From positions 2,659,627 through 2,723,626 of the forward strand of contig NC_058495.1 in NCBI RefSeq assembly GCF_020382885.2: a stretch of DNA of 64,000 nucleotides, read 5' to 3'. The translations under genes were made by a program, and so were the position numbers. Shown here one piece after another: positions 12,033 through 22,345 of this stretch (its first letter is position 1; every line of letters starts with the position of its first letter). The notes beneath the pieces are model-generated. The model was not told the DNA's origin, did no database searches, and saw nothing but the letters and a program-made list of their open reading frames with translations. The stretch comes from Scatophagus argus. Lineage: Eukaryota > Chordata > Actinopteri > Scatophagidae.

Positions 12033-15000
12033 ATATTCCTGTAGTTGTGGGGACCAAAATGTATCTACACAGTCAAATTGTGACCTGCCTTACTTATAGG
12101 GATAAAATCTAAGTCTCCGCAATGTAAATCATTAGATATTAGGGTGAAGAATTGCTTTAAGGTTAGGCTGAGGTTAGGGTTAGGATTAGGCAAGTAGTGT
12201 TTATTGTTATGGGCGGCATGGTGGTGCAGTGGTTAGCACTGTCGCCTCATAGCAAGAGGGTTCCAGGTTCGAATCCCGGTCTGGGCCCTTCTATGTGGAG
12301 TTTGCATGTTCTCCCTGTGCCTGCGTGGGTTTTCTCCGGGTACTCCGGCTTCCTCCCACAATACCAAAAACATGCACATTAGGTTAATTGGCTACTCTAA
12401 ATTGCCCCTAGGTGTGAGTGTGAGAGTGTGTGGTTGTCTGTCTTTGTGTGTTGGCCCTGCGATTGACTGGCGACCAGTCCAGGGTGAACCCCGCCTCTCG
12501 CCGTAGTCAGCTGGGATAGGCTCCAGCTCCCCCGCGACCCTGACGGATAAGCGGTATAGAAAATGGATGGATGGATGTTTATTGTTATGGTGTGGTGGTT
12601 AAGCCTCCAGGAAATTAATATAAATCTATGCAATCTCCCAACAAGTGATGGAAACACGTGTGTGGGTAGGAAGGAGGGTTATTGCTAATAAGGACGATCA
12701 TACACAAATGTCTGGTTTTAGAATATGAGGCTCTAAGCTATATGTAATGCTTGTTTATAAAGACCAGTTGTGTTTTAATCCCAAGAACACAAGATCTGAT
12801 AGACCCATGAGTACGAGTGAGCTGGTATTGTAAGACAAATAACACAGTTACATCTGGGGAACACACGCGGCAGCTGGCCAAACCTTGAAAAAGGTAGTTT
12901 AACACAATTGCTGTACTACAGTTTTTATAATCCTAATAATCCTCAGTCTCATGTACTGTTCAAGAAATGTCCATCATGGTGAGAGAAATTTCAATCAATT
13001 TATGAACATGTCTCAAATCCTGACACAAATGTTGTGTCAAAAATATATTTTGTTCAACAGCTTCACAAAATTGTAATTCTATATCTTTTAGAGAAGAACA
13101 GCATTTCTGTTCTGTTCTATTATCCAATGGAGAAGTGACATATGTACAGTATATTTGTGACTATATGAGAAGAATGAGCTGCGCATTTGTTTTTTATATC
13201 TCATCAAATTGAATGTAGCAGAAAATTGTTGCTCACCCCCATTACAAAATGTTTGCATTCACAACAACACTTATCAACAGTAGTATAATATATAAATATA
13301 AAGTTCATAAATAAAAAGAATTTGGGCAGCAAGCCTTAGTTGGAGCTTCCCATGTAAATATCATTTTAGCATTTGAAAATTTTGGTCAGTGAAGCCTACC
13401 TTGCAGAGGAGAGTAAACCAACTCTTGTCTCCAACTCCAGAGTATTCCCAGTCCAGATCCAGACCATCAAATCCATGAGTCCTCAGGAATTTGATCGAAG
13501 ATTGGATGAATGTCTGACGGTTAGCTGGAGTGGAGACCATGACAGAGAACCTGCAGGCAATGATGAAAACATTGCTCGTTCACTAAAATGGCAATTTCTT
13601 TTCATGATCAATATTTTATAAGGTGTTTATAATGATAATGAATATATATATTAATTTGATGATTACAGGGTTGCAACAAACAGTAATCAAGGTTATTGAT
13701 TCATTTGTTGACTTTTTCAAATAACTGAATGATGGTTTGGCCGATATAGTATCAAAACAAAATAAACCCACGACAAAAGTTTCAAGAGCAAAAAGCAAAC
13801 CCAAAGAATTTAAATTTACAGTGATAAGAAAATCAGCCACACTGTAAAATATGCTTCTGCTGGTAAATGTCAAATATTTTAATCTGGTCTAGATAGATTT
13901 TAATTTGTTATCGAATATTACTTATCTTATTAAATGTATCTCAAAATGTATTTCCCTCGATTAAAACAAGTTAACAAACAAGTTAAGTAATTTCACTCAA
14001 ATGAAAGTAAATCTGAAAAAAAAAATTACAGTTTAAATTCCTCATACTGTCCAGCCTGCATGTTAAGAGACTGCACTGAATGCTGTGTTTAGCAGTTAAA
14101 AACACATGAGGTATGTTTACACTTTTAAACATTGTTTTGATGAGAAAAAATAAGCAGTAAACTAATCATATCAAATGTGTGTTTTGATAGCTTAACATAC
14201 AGCAACTAACTAAAGTTAACCAAGTTGTGGAGTAACTTGCTCAACTGAGTGCATATTAGAAGTGTGTCAAAGGCTTCATGTTACTCTCAACTGAAATGTA
14301 TGTATAAATTACAATAAACTGTATTCAAAATAGTCCAGCTAAAAGTCTAATCACAATTAATCTGAAATTGCTGAATCAGAATAAGTATAATCACCTTGAA
14401 AATATATCTGAAATTATATCTGGCAACCACTGGGCATAATAAAATAAACTAAAGTCATTTTTCAGTGCAAATTCTCACACCTATAGGAAGCTAAAAGTAG
14501 CTTTAATATTCGCATTTTCTAATATTATGGTATATTTATTATAGTATTGTAATTTATTTTGAGTGTGGGTAGTGCGTTTTGACTGTGGTGCTGTGGGCTG
14601 CAGGGGTTTGGTCCTACCACATTAATGCACAACCCTGCACTATGCACAGCAACGTCTGACTCTGTCTGTTTCAGAGCCTTTCACTGAAAACAGCTCTCTG
14701 CTGACTGCAGCTAAAAACCACACCAAGACAGTGGCGATAAATTGATTAAATGTAATGATAAAAGTATTGATTGTAGCTGCTTTAAGTAAAAAAAAAAAAA
14801 AAAGAAAGAAAAGAAAGAAAAAAGATTAAAAAAAAACCCACCTATAAACTACCAGTACACCACCACCACTAGCACTATACTGCTACAACTACTTTTTGTC
14901 AGCAGATGGAGGAGTTTCATTAGACGTTAGCAATAGAATCAACTCACTGAGATCCGTTGCTCTCCTCTCTAACTGACAGTAAAGTCTTCAGCCTGGGATT

Positions 15001-15489
15001 TCTGTTTAAGTACATACAAAGTAAATGAAAATCCCAATCCACAATGTAGGTATGAATAGTTTAAAATTCTTACCTGTTTTTGAGTCCAGTGAAAGATTTG
15101 TAGAGAGTTTTCTCATTCCACTCATACTCAGTGATTTCATTGGCATGGTTAATGACAGCGAAGGCATAAACTAGATGGGTACAGAGGAAAGGGTCCATGT
15201 TTTCCGGCAAGAACTTTCCCACACCAGTTCTGTACCTTGACCAGTTAGTGAAATAACAGACCAGTTTGGCTGTGGTTGCTGGATCAAGGAAAAACATATA
15301 ACATGAGCTTTGTACATAGTAATGACATTTAAAAAAAATCCTGTTCTTAAAATTCTTACCACTCTGAATGCTGGAAAACTGTAGAGCCACTGCAAGAGGT
15401 ACACTCATAGATCATTACAGCTGAATCAACTGTCATATTAAATGAAAAAGAATACAATAAAATCATTTAATATATATATATATATATTC

Positions 15490-15522
<33 letters not shown>

Positions 15523-15563
15523 TGGAATGTCTCACCCATTATGCTTGCTATTCCTGCATTCAT
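8556..15563 (-). CDS. Chitinase gene A: diverged GH18 chitinase with hydrophobic C-terminal tail
   Basis: GH18 chitinase-family protein of 500 aa. Eleven exons join in frame: 15536-15563, 15360-15389, 15074-15278, 14948-15001, 13400-13550, 11530-11645, 11303-11405, 10558-10740, 9777-9893, 9560-9692 and 8556-8938. Exons 1-2 give a signal peptide; a second possible ATG lies just before exon 2. Barrel motifs [12 protein letters not shown] and [12 protein letters not shown] are present. The catalytic DGLDLDWE is intact (D134, D137, D139, E141), as are MDDF and the four barrel cysteines. Oddities: the GGWNFG strand reads [16 protein letters not shown] reads KTFDLHGSE, and exon 5 lacks part of the usual loop. 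The last exon has a Ser/Thr-rich linker and a CBM14 start (DGLYVLSD) but lacks the terminal CKCCNWP. It ends instead in [18 protein letters not shown] followed by SNR, suggesting a GPI signal or membrane anchor. Hydrolase activity is possible but unproven. Confidence 0.85.
11409..11450. repeat. (CA)n microsatellite
   Basis: About 20 CA units directly abut the acceptor site of exon 7 of chitinase gene A. On the minus strand this is a GT tract just upstream of the short TTTAG acceptor, so tract length could affect splicing of that exon. Confidence 0.9.
11984..12212. repeat. (GT)n tract joined to a dispersed fish repeat with degenerate GGTTAG units
   Basis: A GT run (11984-12031) continues into a segment reading CCTGTAGTTGTGGGGACC and then, near 12160-12190, degenerate GGTTAGG units. 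I recognise this as a dispersed repeat of teleosts rather than a true telomeric array. A SINE is inserted at its right end, in intron 5 of gene A. Confidence 0.6.
12213..12576 (+). mobile_element. Full-length tRNA-headed SINE with target-site duplication
   Basis: The head has a Pol III A-box (TGGTGCAGTGGTTAGCACT) and a B-box (GGTTCGAATCC). A body segment reads GGAGTTTGCATGTTCTCCC, and the element ends in a GATAAGCGGTATAGAAAATG tail with GGATG repeats. A 14-base direct repeat (GTTTATTGTTATGG) flanks it at 12199-12212 and 12577-12590, the expected target-site duplication of LINE-driven insertion. It lies in intron 5 of gene A. Resemblance to fish V-SINE-like families is from memory, so the exact family is not assigned. 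Confidence 0.85.
15472..15516. repeat. (TA)n tract
   Basis: Two runs of alternating TA separated by TTCA. They lie in intron 1 of gene A, about 20 bases from the exon 1 donor. Confidence 0.85.
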
Positions 15564-15667
15564 ATTAGCTGTATGTGCTCTCTTCCCAGCAGTAGTCACC
15601 AATTGTGTGGCAGAGGGCCAGAGCCAGAGAACTAGAAAATGTATACACACTGTAACGTCACTCCAGT

Positions 15668-15673
15668 CTTATA
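15668..15673 (-). promoter_or_regulatory. Candidate TATA box of chitinase gene A
   Basis: The minus strand reads GATATAAGAC about 105 bases above the gene A start codon. Genes B and C also have a TATA-like box at the head of a short leader, so a TATA promoter fits the family. The transcription start is inferred. Confidence 0.4.
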
Positions 15674-15714
15674 TCTCATATTACTATGAGTCACAAAAGT
15701 GTCAGGTCCCTTAA

Positions 15715-16167
15715 AGATCTTAAGTATCCTTAAAGTATCCTAAAGTATCCTATCCTGAAGCGGACGTGCCACACTTAAAAATCCTGCATTAAAAACTACT
15801 GTAAAAGTACTGCATGTATAGAAAATCAGATTATGGCATTTTACTATTTGTGGTATTTCTGAATACCGATATGTACTTGTGTATTTACTATTAAAGCTGG
15901 TAAATATGGAGAACATTTTAATTACTTAATATATAGTTAGGTACTTTAGTATAGTTGTTCTTAATCTCGGGTTCCACCAAAGGGTCACAGGATAAATCTG
16001 AGAGGTCATCAGATAATGATGGGTAAAAAGAAAAATGACAGTTCTGGTATACAAATTTTTGTTTGTTTGGTTTTTTTTTTTCTTTTTTCTTGAATTTTAC
16101 CACTCCTTTTTCTATTATTAGTTTGACTCCAGTTTCTATAAGGAAGCTTAGGTCAAAGGACAACCAT
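15715..16167. other. Upstream flank of gene A, no gene seen
   Basis: Short imperfect TATCCTAAAG repeats occur at about 15722-15755, with poly-T near 16070. The ORFs here have no recognisable domain. Confidence 0.4.
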
Positions 16168-16510
16168 CTTTTGCACAGGACCTTCATAAAGAGTTGCGGG
16201 AGAAACCAACCAATGAAAGGCTCTGGACATCTTTTGTACATGCAGCAGTGAGGCTTTTTAATGAGCAGTTACAGTCTGCAAATTATTCACATGGTTGTAC
16301 ATTGGTGCATTTTTTTTGTGTTTTTATGTTTTTGCTCTTCATCAAACTTACTGATTATACACTTGACTTTTACTGACTCTATTATTGTTTGCAATGGAAC
16401 TATTTACTTTCTTTCAAAAATCCTGCAATCCATCTGTGGTGACAAACTAATTTTCTCCTTTAGGTATTAAGTATAGGTAATAAAGTTCATCCTATCCTAT
16501 TCTGTCCTAT
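16168..16510 (+). mobile_element. LINE 3' end with TCCTA-rich tail
   Basis: The segment ends in AATAAAGTTCATCCTATCC followed by CCTAT-type short repeats, the usual 3' end of a fish LINE. The preceding text (GGCTTTTTAATGAGCAG) resembles the untranslated tail of such elements. No intact ORF remains. Confidence 0.45.
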
Positions 16511-18303
16511 CCTAATTTGAGCATCAGATAGTTTCGCAAATAAAACTGTGACTTCAGAGGGGAAATGTCAAAAACTCATCAAAAGCTAACAACACATCTG
16601 AAATGTGAGCGCCAACAAATAGACATTTTTATTCTAAATTTTTGTTTGAAAAGTAACTAGAAAGTGGCGGTCAAACTCTACACTGCAATGCAGTAGAGTC
16701 GAAGTTATCATAAAACCTTGCATGAAATCTAAAACTAAGTACAGTTACCTCAAAAATCTTCAGAACACTCACAATCTTTCTAAAGAGTGGCCCACTTCCA
16801 GATTTTCACCTAAAGCATTTTTCACATGAAACCCATATTTGAAATTCAAACTGTTTCTGTATATTTTAATATCCATCAGTGTAATGATGATATGTTGTTG
16901 CTGACAGGCCTGGACAGGCACAGGCTGGCAAAACAAAGGACATGTAATACTGAAGCATTATACTTTTACCTCCAGGCTAAAGTTTCTGGATGAACTGTAT
17001 ACACAGAAAGAGTTTCTTTGTCAAGTTTAGTGTCTTTTGTTTTAAATAGAAAACTGTTGTTTGGATTTTGACTGAAATATCTGTTATATCAAAACATTGT
17101 CTCTGCATCTTTTTTTTGCAAAGTACACTTTTAGTCTTCTGTAATGATGTCATCCGAGGTGTTTGAGTAACATCTGAGCAGTTGCAGTCTAGGATTCAGC
17201 TTTCACTACATGCATAGTTTCCACAGAGGTGAGGTTTGTTAAATCCCCCTCATGTTTCTCTGTCAGCTATAAAGATTGACCAGGTAAAGGTTTTACCTCT
17301 GATTTTTCTCATGATATAATAGGCTGTGCAGAGTGTAAAAACTACTAAATTGTGACCAAGACACACATTTGCTTGATGAAATTTATTTCCTTTGACAGAA
17401 TGTAAAGATAAGTTTTTTTTAATACCACTACAGTGGTACGAAAGTCAGTAATTTAACAAAGTTACAGCTGAGCTTGACATTTCCAGAGAAAGATCCTCTC
17501 CCTATTTCTTTCTTAAGATCATTATGGCAAAGCCAGGTGACGATGTGCCCTTCGTCACAGTACCTTTTATCAGTTCAAGTTGTATTTTTGCTAATGACGG
17601 CAAATACTTTGTTCTGAGAATGATAGTAAAGTCATTTTATACTTGTGAAACGATCTTTGACACCATCACAAAAGTGGTTCCAAAGCATTAGGTTCTTATC
17701 TTGCTGTACAAAGTACTTTTTCCCGTGCTTCAAGTTGAGGTATTTCACAGTAGGGCTGGATTGTGTATTATTGTGATCATACGATCTCCTCTTGGTTTTC
17801 AAGGTGGCAATTCAAGGGATACAATTTTATGAATATCTGTTAGCATTATGTTTTTGGAAAGACTTTTTAATAAGAGATAAAACACATAAGAGGAAACCAC
17901 AAGACAAGAAGTAATTCCTCCCTGTTGCTCCAAAAGCATTGTCTCTACACTGTGGAGAAGGTTCTATAAACATTTTGAATGTTGTGCTTCCATACACATG
18001 GGCCCCATGTGGTCAGTGATGCAGTGACCTTTGGTACACCAGTAATAAAACTCTGATAATGATAATGACATCTTTGTTATCTTCTGACTCTGTAAACTTC
18101 ATTGAACAAAGTCTGCTAAATCACTTTCACGCTGTAAATGACTGTGCAAGATTTCCCCTCTGCACAACTCTCCTTAGAAAGCTCTGGACTGGAAACAAAA
18201 GAAGTGGAAGCACCTTAAAACTGAGCCCTCCCTCGTCTCTCTTTTATTACCTCTAGTTTTCTGATTACAGTCATGTTCTTTGTTATCTATCATATCTACC
18301 AGT
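16511..18303. other. Intergenic, no gene seen
   Basis: AT-rich DNA without a recognisable exon or repeat that I can name. The 65-codon ORF at 18059-18256 has no domain features. Confidence 0.4.
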
Positions 18304-18559
18304 GGGGGAAATAATTTTTGTTCTCCTGCTGATCTTCTAAGTTTACCCCGTCAAGGACATGCACAGTCCATAATCTTTATGTTAGGTTTATTTTTAACAG
18401 AGAGGGACAGAATATCAACAAAAAATCCCAAAAAATATTAAATAAGGGTTATAAGTTGATTTGCATTTAATCAAGTGAAATAAGCATTTTATCCTCAAGC
18501 ATAACGTGTCTTAGCAGTTGGTGGAGTTAACTTAAAGGACTGGGTATTACAATCCCTGC

Positions 18560-19765
18560 TAGGTCAGCATTTGCTTCGAAATGGCAATGACATCCACACA
18601 GCAACTTGATGGGGTGGCTTTCAAAAGACCATCATGTCCTTCACCCATGCGACACATCGTCAGTTGTGTACCACGGCTTCACTGGGTGTTTCGGAGCATG
18701 GTGGTGGAACTTGCCACAAATCCCCTGCAGCCCACTTTCACCAGACACATCCTAACCTTTCATCCCTGTCCCAGCGTCTCAGCTGCTAGGTCAGCATATC
18801 GCAGACTTTTCCTTTCAAAAGCATCATCAGTGGAATCTTCCCACTGGACTATGTTCTCCACAATGAGGACATGCTGGCAGGAATTTGACCATAGGACAAG
18901 GTCAGGACACAGGTTGGTCTGTGTGATCTCAGGCGGGAAGATGAGTCTCTGATGTAGGCCAGAACACATTTCCAAGTCCCTGGCTATTGTCGTCAGGCAT
19001 GCATGAGGGTATGAGGACTTGCTTTCCTTTTGTCCCCTCCACAGGTGTTCAGTTGGTGTAGCCTTCAGCCAAGGCAGTGTTGTTGATCCCAGGCCCAATC
19101 CCCCTGTGACATGTCGTACTTGGCCCAAGATGTCTCTGTGCTTGAGGGCAATCTTTGCTTCTGCAACCACCAAGGATGGGTTCCACTTTCTCCCTGTTTT
19201 GAGTGTTAGCCCGTTGTCTTTTGCCAAGCGATCTTTGGACTCTTTGAGCGTCACTTCCAACCTTGCTCTGGTGCATTTAAACTCTTCCATAAGGCTTCAT
19301 GTTGGCAGGGAAAGAGTTCTGTTCCCATAGAGTTGTATGTTTTTCAGGCACCTGGATAAGCCCAGCCTCTGCTTTAGCTGTGTGCTCACTAGCCTCTCCA
19401 ACCGCTTGGCATGGAACAATGTGACCTCATTGTTCACAGTAAACCAAAGTAGAAACACCACACCTTTAAGATCCGTGGGAGGACAGTGCTGGCCAGTAAT
19501 TGTGTCGTCCCTGAGTTTCTCCAACTGTTCAGAGTCCTTGAGGTCTGTGGTGTGGTCTTATGGGCTTTTCAGAGACTGTTGGTATTGGTTCGTTGTTTAT
19601 GAAGAACCTCTCATTGGTGAGCTGGCCTTTGACAGTGGAGATGCTGTGAGATTTGCCCGGTTTAATTTCCATTTGTGCCCACTCCATGCTTTCCTGGAGT
19701 TTACCCAGGAGACGCCTGGTATATGCTTTGGTTGTTGTTATGGTGGTCATGTCATCCATGTACGC
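18560..19765 (-). mobile_element. Non-LTR retrotransposon fragment with restriction-like endonuclease
   Basis: Minus-strand ORFs at 19529-19759, 19297-19524 and 18760-19290 form consecutive parts of one protein in different frames. The first carries YMDDMTTI-type reverse transcriptase text (MDDMTTITTTKAYTRRLL). The last carries the endonuclease signature CPDLVLW followed by VQWE and ERKSLRYADLA. Combining RT with a C-terminal PD-(D/E)XK nuclease is typical of the R2/R4/NeSL-like LINE group. Several frameshifts make it inactive. It lies inside the Tc1-like element. Confidence 0.75.
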
Positions 19766-19782
19766 CCTGACTGAGGGAAGAA

Positions 19783-20034
19783 AGTGAAAGTGAAAGTGAC
19801 ATATTTTGTCATTGGAGGGAACTCACTCCATGCTCTGCATTTAACCCACCCAAGTGACGTGCACACACACAGCAAACCCGGGGCAGTGGCCGACCGCGTG
19901 CAGCGCCCGGGGAGCAGTGGGGGTTAGGTACCTTGCTCAAGGGTACCTCAGCCATGGACACCGGGACGGGGAATCGAACCAGCGATCCACCGGTTACGGG
20001 TCCGACACCCTAACCGCTGATCCACGACTGCCCC
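19783..20034 (-). mobile_element. tRNA-derived SINE, nested
   Basis: Read on the minus strand it begins GGGGCAGTCGTGGATCAGC, with an A-box-like GGATCAGCGGTTAGGGTG and B-box GGTTCGATTCC, then a body with TGAGGTACCCTTGAGCAAGG. It ends beside a GAAAGT repeat at 19779-19796. This is a different SINE family from the one at 12213. It is not a functional tRNA gene, because the anticodon arm and acceptor do not form a complete cloverleaf. Confidence 0.75.
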
Positions 20035-20039
20035 GAACA

Positions 20040-20063
20040 CTGCACTGAACACTGCATTTAGAA
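20040..20063. repeat. 24-base segment repeated at 21631-21654
   Basis: The 24 bases from 20040 are identical to 21631-21654, outside the Tc1 element. The first copy sits at the junction between the nested SINE and the resumed Tc1 sequence. Confidence 0.85.
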
Positions 20064-21187
20064 CAGAGGCAGGCTGTTCTTCAGAGAAACCCTTATTGGT
20101 AAGCACAGAGGTCAGATGTTTCTTGTAGTTGGTCACCAGGTTTGCAGATTTACTTCTCTTTACAGATACTCTCCAAATCCTGAAGATTTTGAGGCTGTTG
20201 TTTGACAACTCAAAGTTTCAGCTCCCTCCACAGATTTTCTATGGGATTAAGGTCTGGAGACTGGCCAGGCCACTCCAGGATCTTAATGTGCTTCTTCTTG
20301 AGCCACTCCTTTGTTGCTTTGGCCGTATGTTTTGGGTCAATCAATCAATCAATCATGTTGGAAGTCCCATCCACGACCCGTCTTCAGTGTTCTGGTTGAG
20401 GTCAGAAGGTTATCATCCAAGACTGTATGGTACATGTCCCCGTTCATTTGCTCCTCAATGTGAAGTCTTCCTGTACCCTTAGCAGAGAAACAGCCCCATA
20501 GCAGAATGTTTCCACCTCCATATTTGAAAGTGGGGATGGGGATGGTCCAAACACGGTGAGTTGAGTTGATGTCAAAGAGCTCAATTTTGGTCTCATTTGA
20601 CCATATCACATTCTCCCAAGGCTTCTCTGAATCATTCAGGTGTTCATTCTCAAACTTCAGATGGGCCTGTAAATGTGCCTTCATGAGCAGGGGGACCTTG
20701 CGGGTGCTGTAGGATCTCAAATCCATTACAGTGAAGTGTGTTGCCAATGGTTTTCGTGGTGACTGTAGTCTCAGTCCCTTGAGATCATTAACAAACTCCT
20801 CTTGTGTAATTCTGGGCTGATCCCTCACCTTTCTCAGACTCATCCCTACCCCACAAGGTGAGAGCTTGCATGAAGCTCCAGAGCGAGGGCGACTGATTGT
20901 TATCTTGTATTTATCCCATTTTTGAATTACTATTAACTCACCAGGCTTCTTGCTGAAGGTCTTGTAACCCATTCCAGCCTTGTGCAGGTCTACAGTCTTT
21001 TCTTTGATATATTGGAAGCTCTTTGGTCTTGTCCATGGTGATGTAGAGGTTTGACCTGAAGAGACTGATTCTGATATTCTGATTGATTCTCTGTTAAAAT
21101 AAACTATCATAAAAATTCTGGACTGTTTATGTCTTTGTAAGGGGGGTAAACAAAATCAGCAGAAGATCAAATAATTATTTCCCCCAC

Positions 21188-22345
21188 TGTATACATTTTT
21201 CTATCCTCTGTTGTCTGATTTCTTCCCTCAGGGTTCTGTAAAGTGATGCAGCACTTTGGCAATTAGTTTTATTTGCTTTGGAGGGGAGCATTACGTTTTT
21301 TTTTATTATATAGGCGAGATAGTTCTTGTCATGAATTAATAAAAACTGTTTTTCCTTGGAATGCAGAATTGGTATTTGTCTCTAGTCTGATGATTATCTG
21401 AATATCTGATTTGATATTGTGGTTTTTCAGCACAGATCTGACAAAATAATAAAAGAAGTAAGCATTCAGTGCTCGGTAGGTATCTTATGAGGGTATTATG
21501 GGATAGCTTGGACTATTTCCAAGAGCAGTTTCTCACTGATAAAACATTGTTATAGTGTGCACTTTTTACATTCACTGTTACTTGCAATTGAATGTTTGCA
21601 CTGTGGGCACTCAAAGGTTATATAAGGTTCCTGCACTGAACACTGCATTTAGAAAGCTTATTTTGATTGTTAAATATGCTGATATAGATTGTTTTGTTAG
21701 TGATGTTGGAATTGCGATGAAACAAAATATCAATATTGTACTCATACTACATATATGATATTGTATAAATAATTCAGTACAAATGTTAAGCTTTGTGGAT
21801 ATTTTTTGTCATTTTATAGCTACAGAATTTCTCTCCACCTACCTACACTAAAAACAGACAAAGCACATTCAATAAACAAAGTTAAAGCTAAAAATAATAG
21901 AATTATTTTTATTTAAATTTTGCAGAATGGATATTGCAGAAATATTTCCATTGTGCCATGATAATCACATAGTGAAAATTTGATGTTGTGACAGCCCAAA
22001 TTTTGGCATTTGCACAAACACTAGGATATCATACTGATAGCACTGATATAAAAGACACCTAGTATTGAAAGTGTGTGGTAACATATAGGTTTGTGAAACA
22101 AAGTATGGAGGAAGTAATAGATTTAAAATAATAAGTAGACTGAAATGATGAGCCCGCACTCCATAATTGGTACCAAATGTTGCTGACAATCTGCAGCTTA
22201 TATTACATCGACACCAAAATATATTGTACCTGTACAACAGGAATGACTTTACATTTAGGTAAATGGTCGATACAAGAAAATTCTAAAAGTTGTTTAACAG
22301 GTGACATCTGCCTCAGTTGTAATACACATTGTCTCCACTAGTGGT
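21188..22345. other. Intergenic, gene B 3' flank
   Basis: No exon is seen. The second copy of the 24-base repeat lies at 21631-21654. A minus-strand AATAAA occurs at 21908-21913, about 435 bases past the stop codon of chitinase gene B, and is a candidate polyadenylation signal. Confidence 0.45.

Larger units (their letters stand above)
18304..21187 (-). mobile_element. Tc1-like DNA transposon, degraded and carrying nested insertions
   Basis: Inverted terminal repeats (CAGTGGGGGAAATAATT at both ends) lie at 18306 onward and up to 21187, next to TA dinucleotides. The minus-strand ORF at 20349-21110 is a Tc1 transposase: it has an HTH-like N-terminus, [11 protein letters not shown] around the first acidic block and the [11 protein letters not shown] block. 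It stops near an ATCA-repeat insertion at about 20338-20354. The C-terminal part continues at 20090-20340 in broken frames. The element's left arm (18304 to about 18533) is separated from the rest by other elements. The transposase is not functional. Confidence 0.85.

Noticed and set aside
12150-12192. Interstitial telomeric repeat
   Set aside because: The GGTTAG units are few and degenerate and belong to a dispersed fish repeat next to the GT tract.
12213-12300. Functional tRNA gene on plus strand
   Set aside because: A and B boxes are there, but the cloverleaf is incomplete and the segment is the head of a SINE with a duplication and tail.
19019-19774. Plus-strand ORFs of 103 and 145 codons
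   Set aside because: Antisense to the R2-type LINE fragment, whose minus-strand protein has clear motifs.
19960-20034. Functional tRNA gene on minus strand
   Set aside because: It is the tRNA-like head of a SINE continuing into a non-tRNA body.
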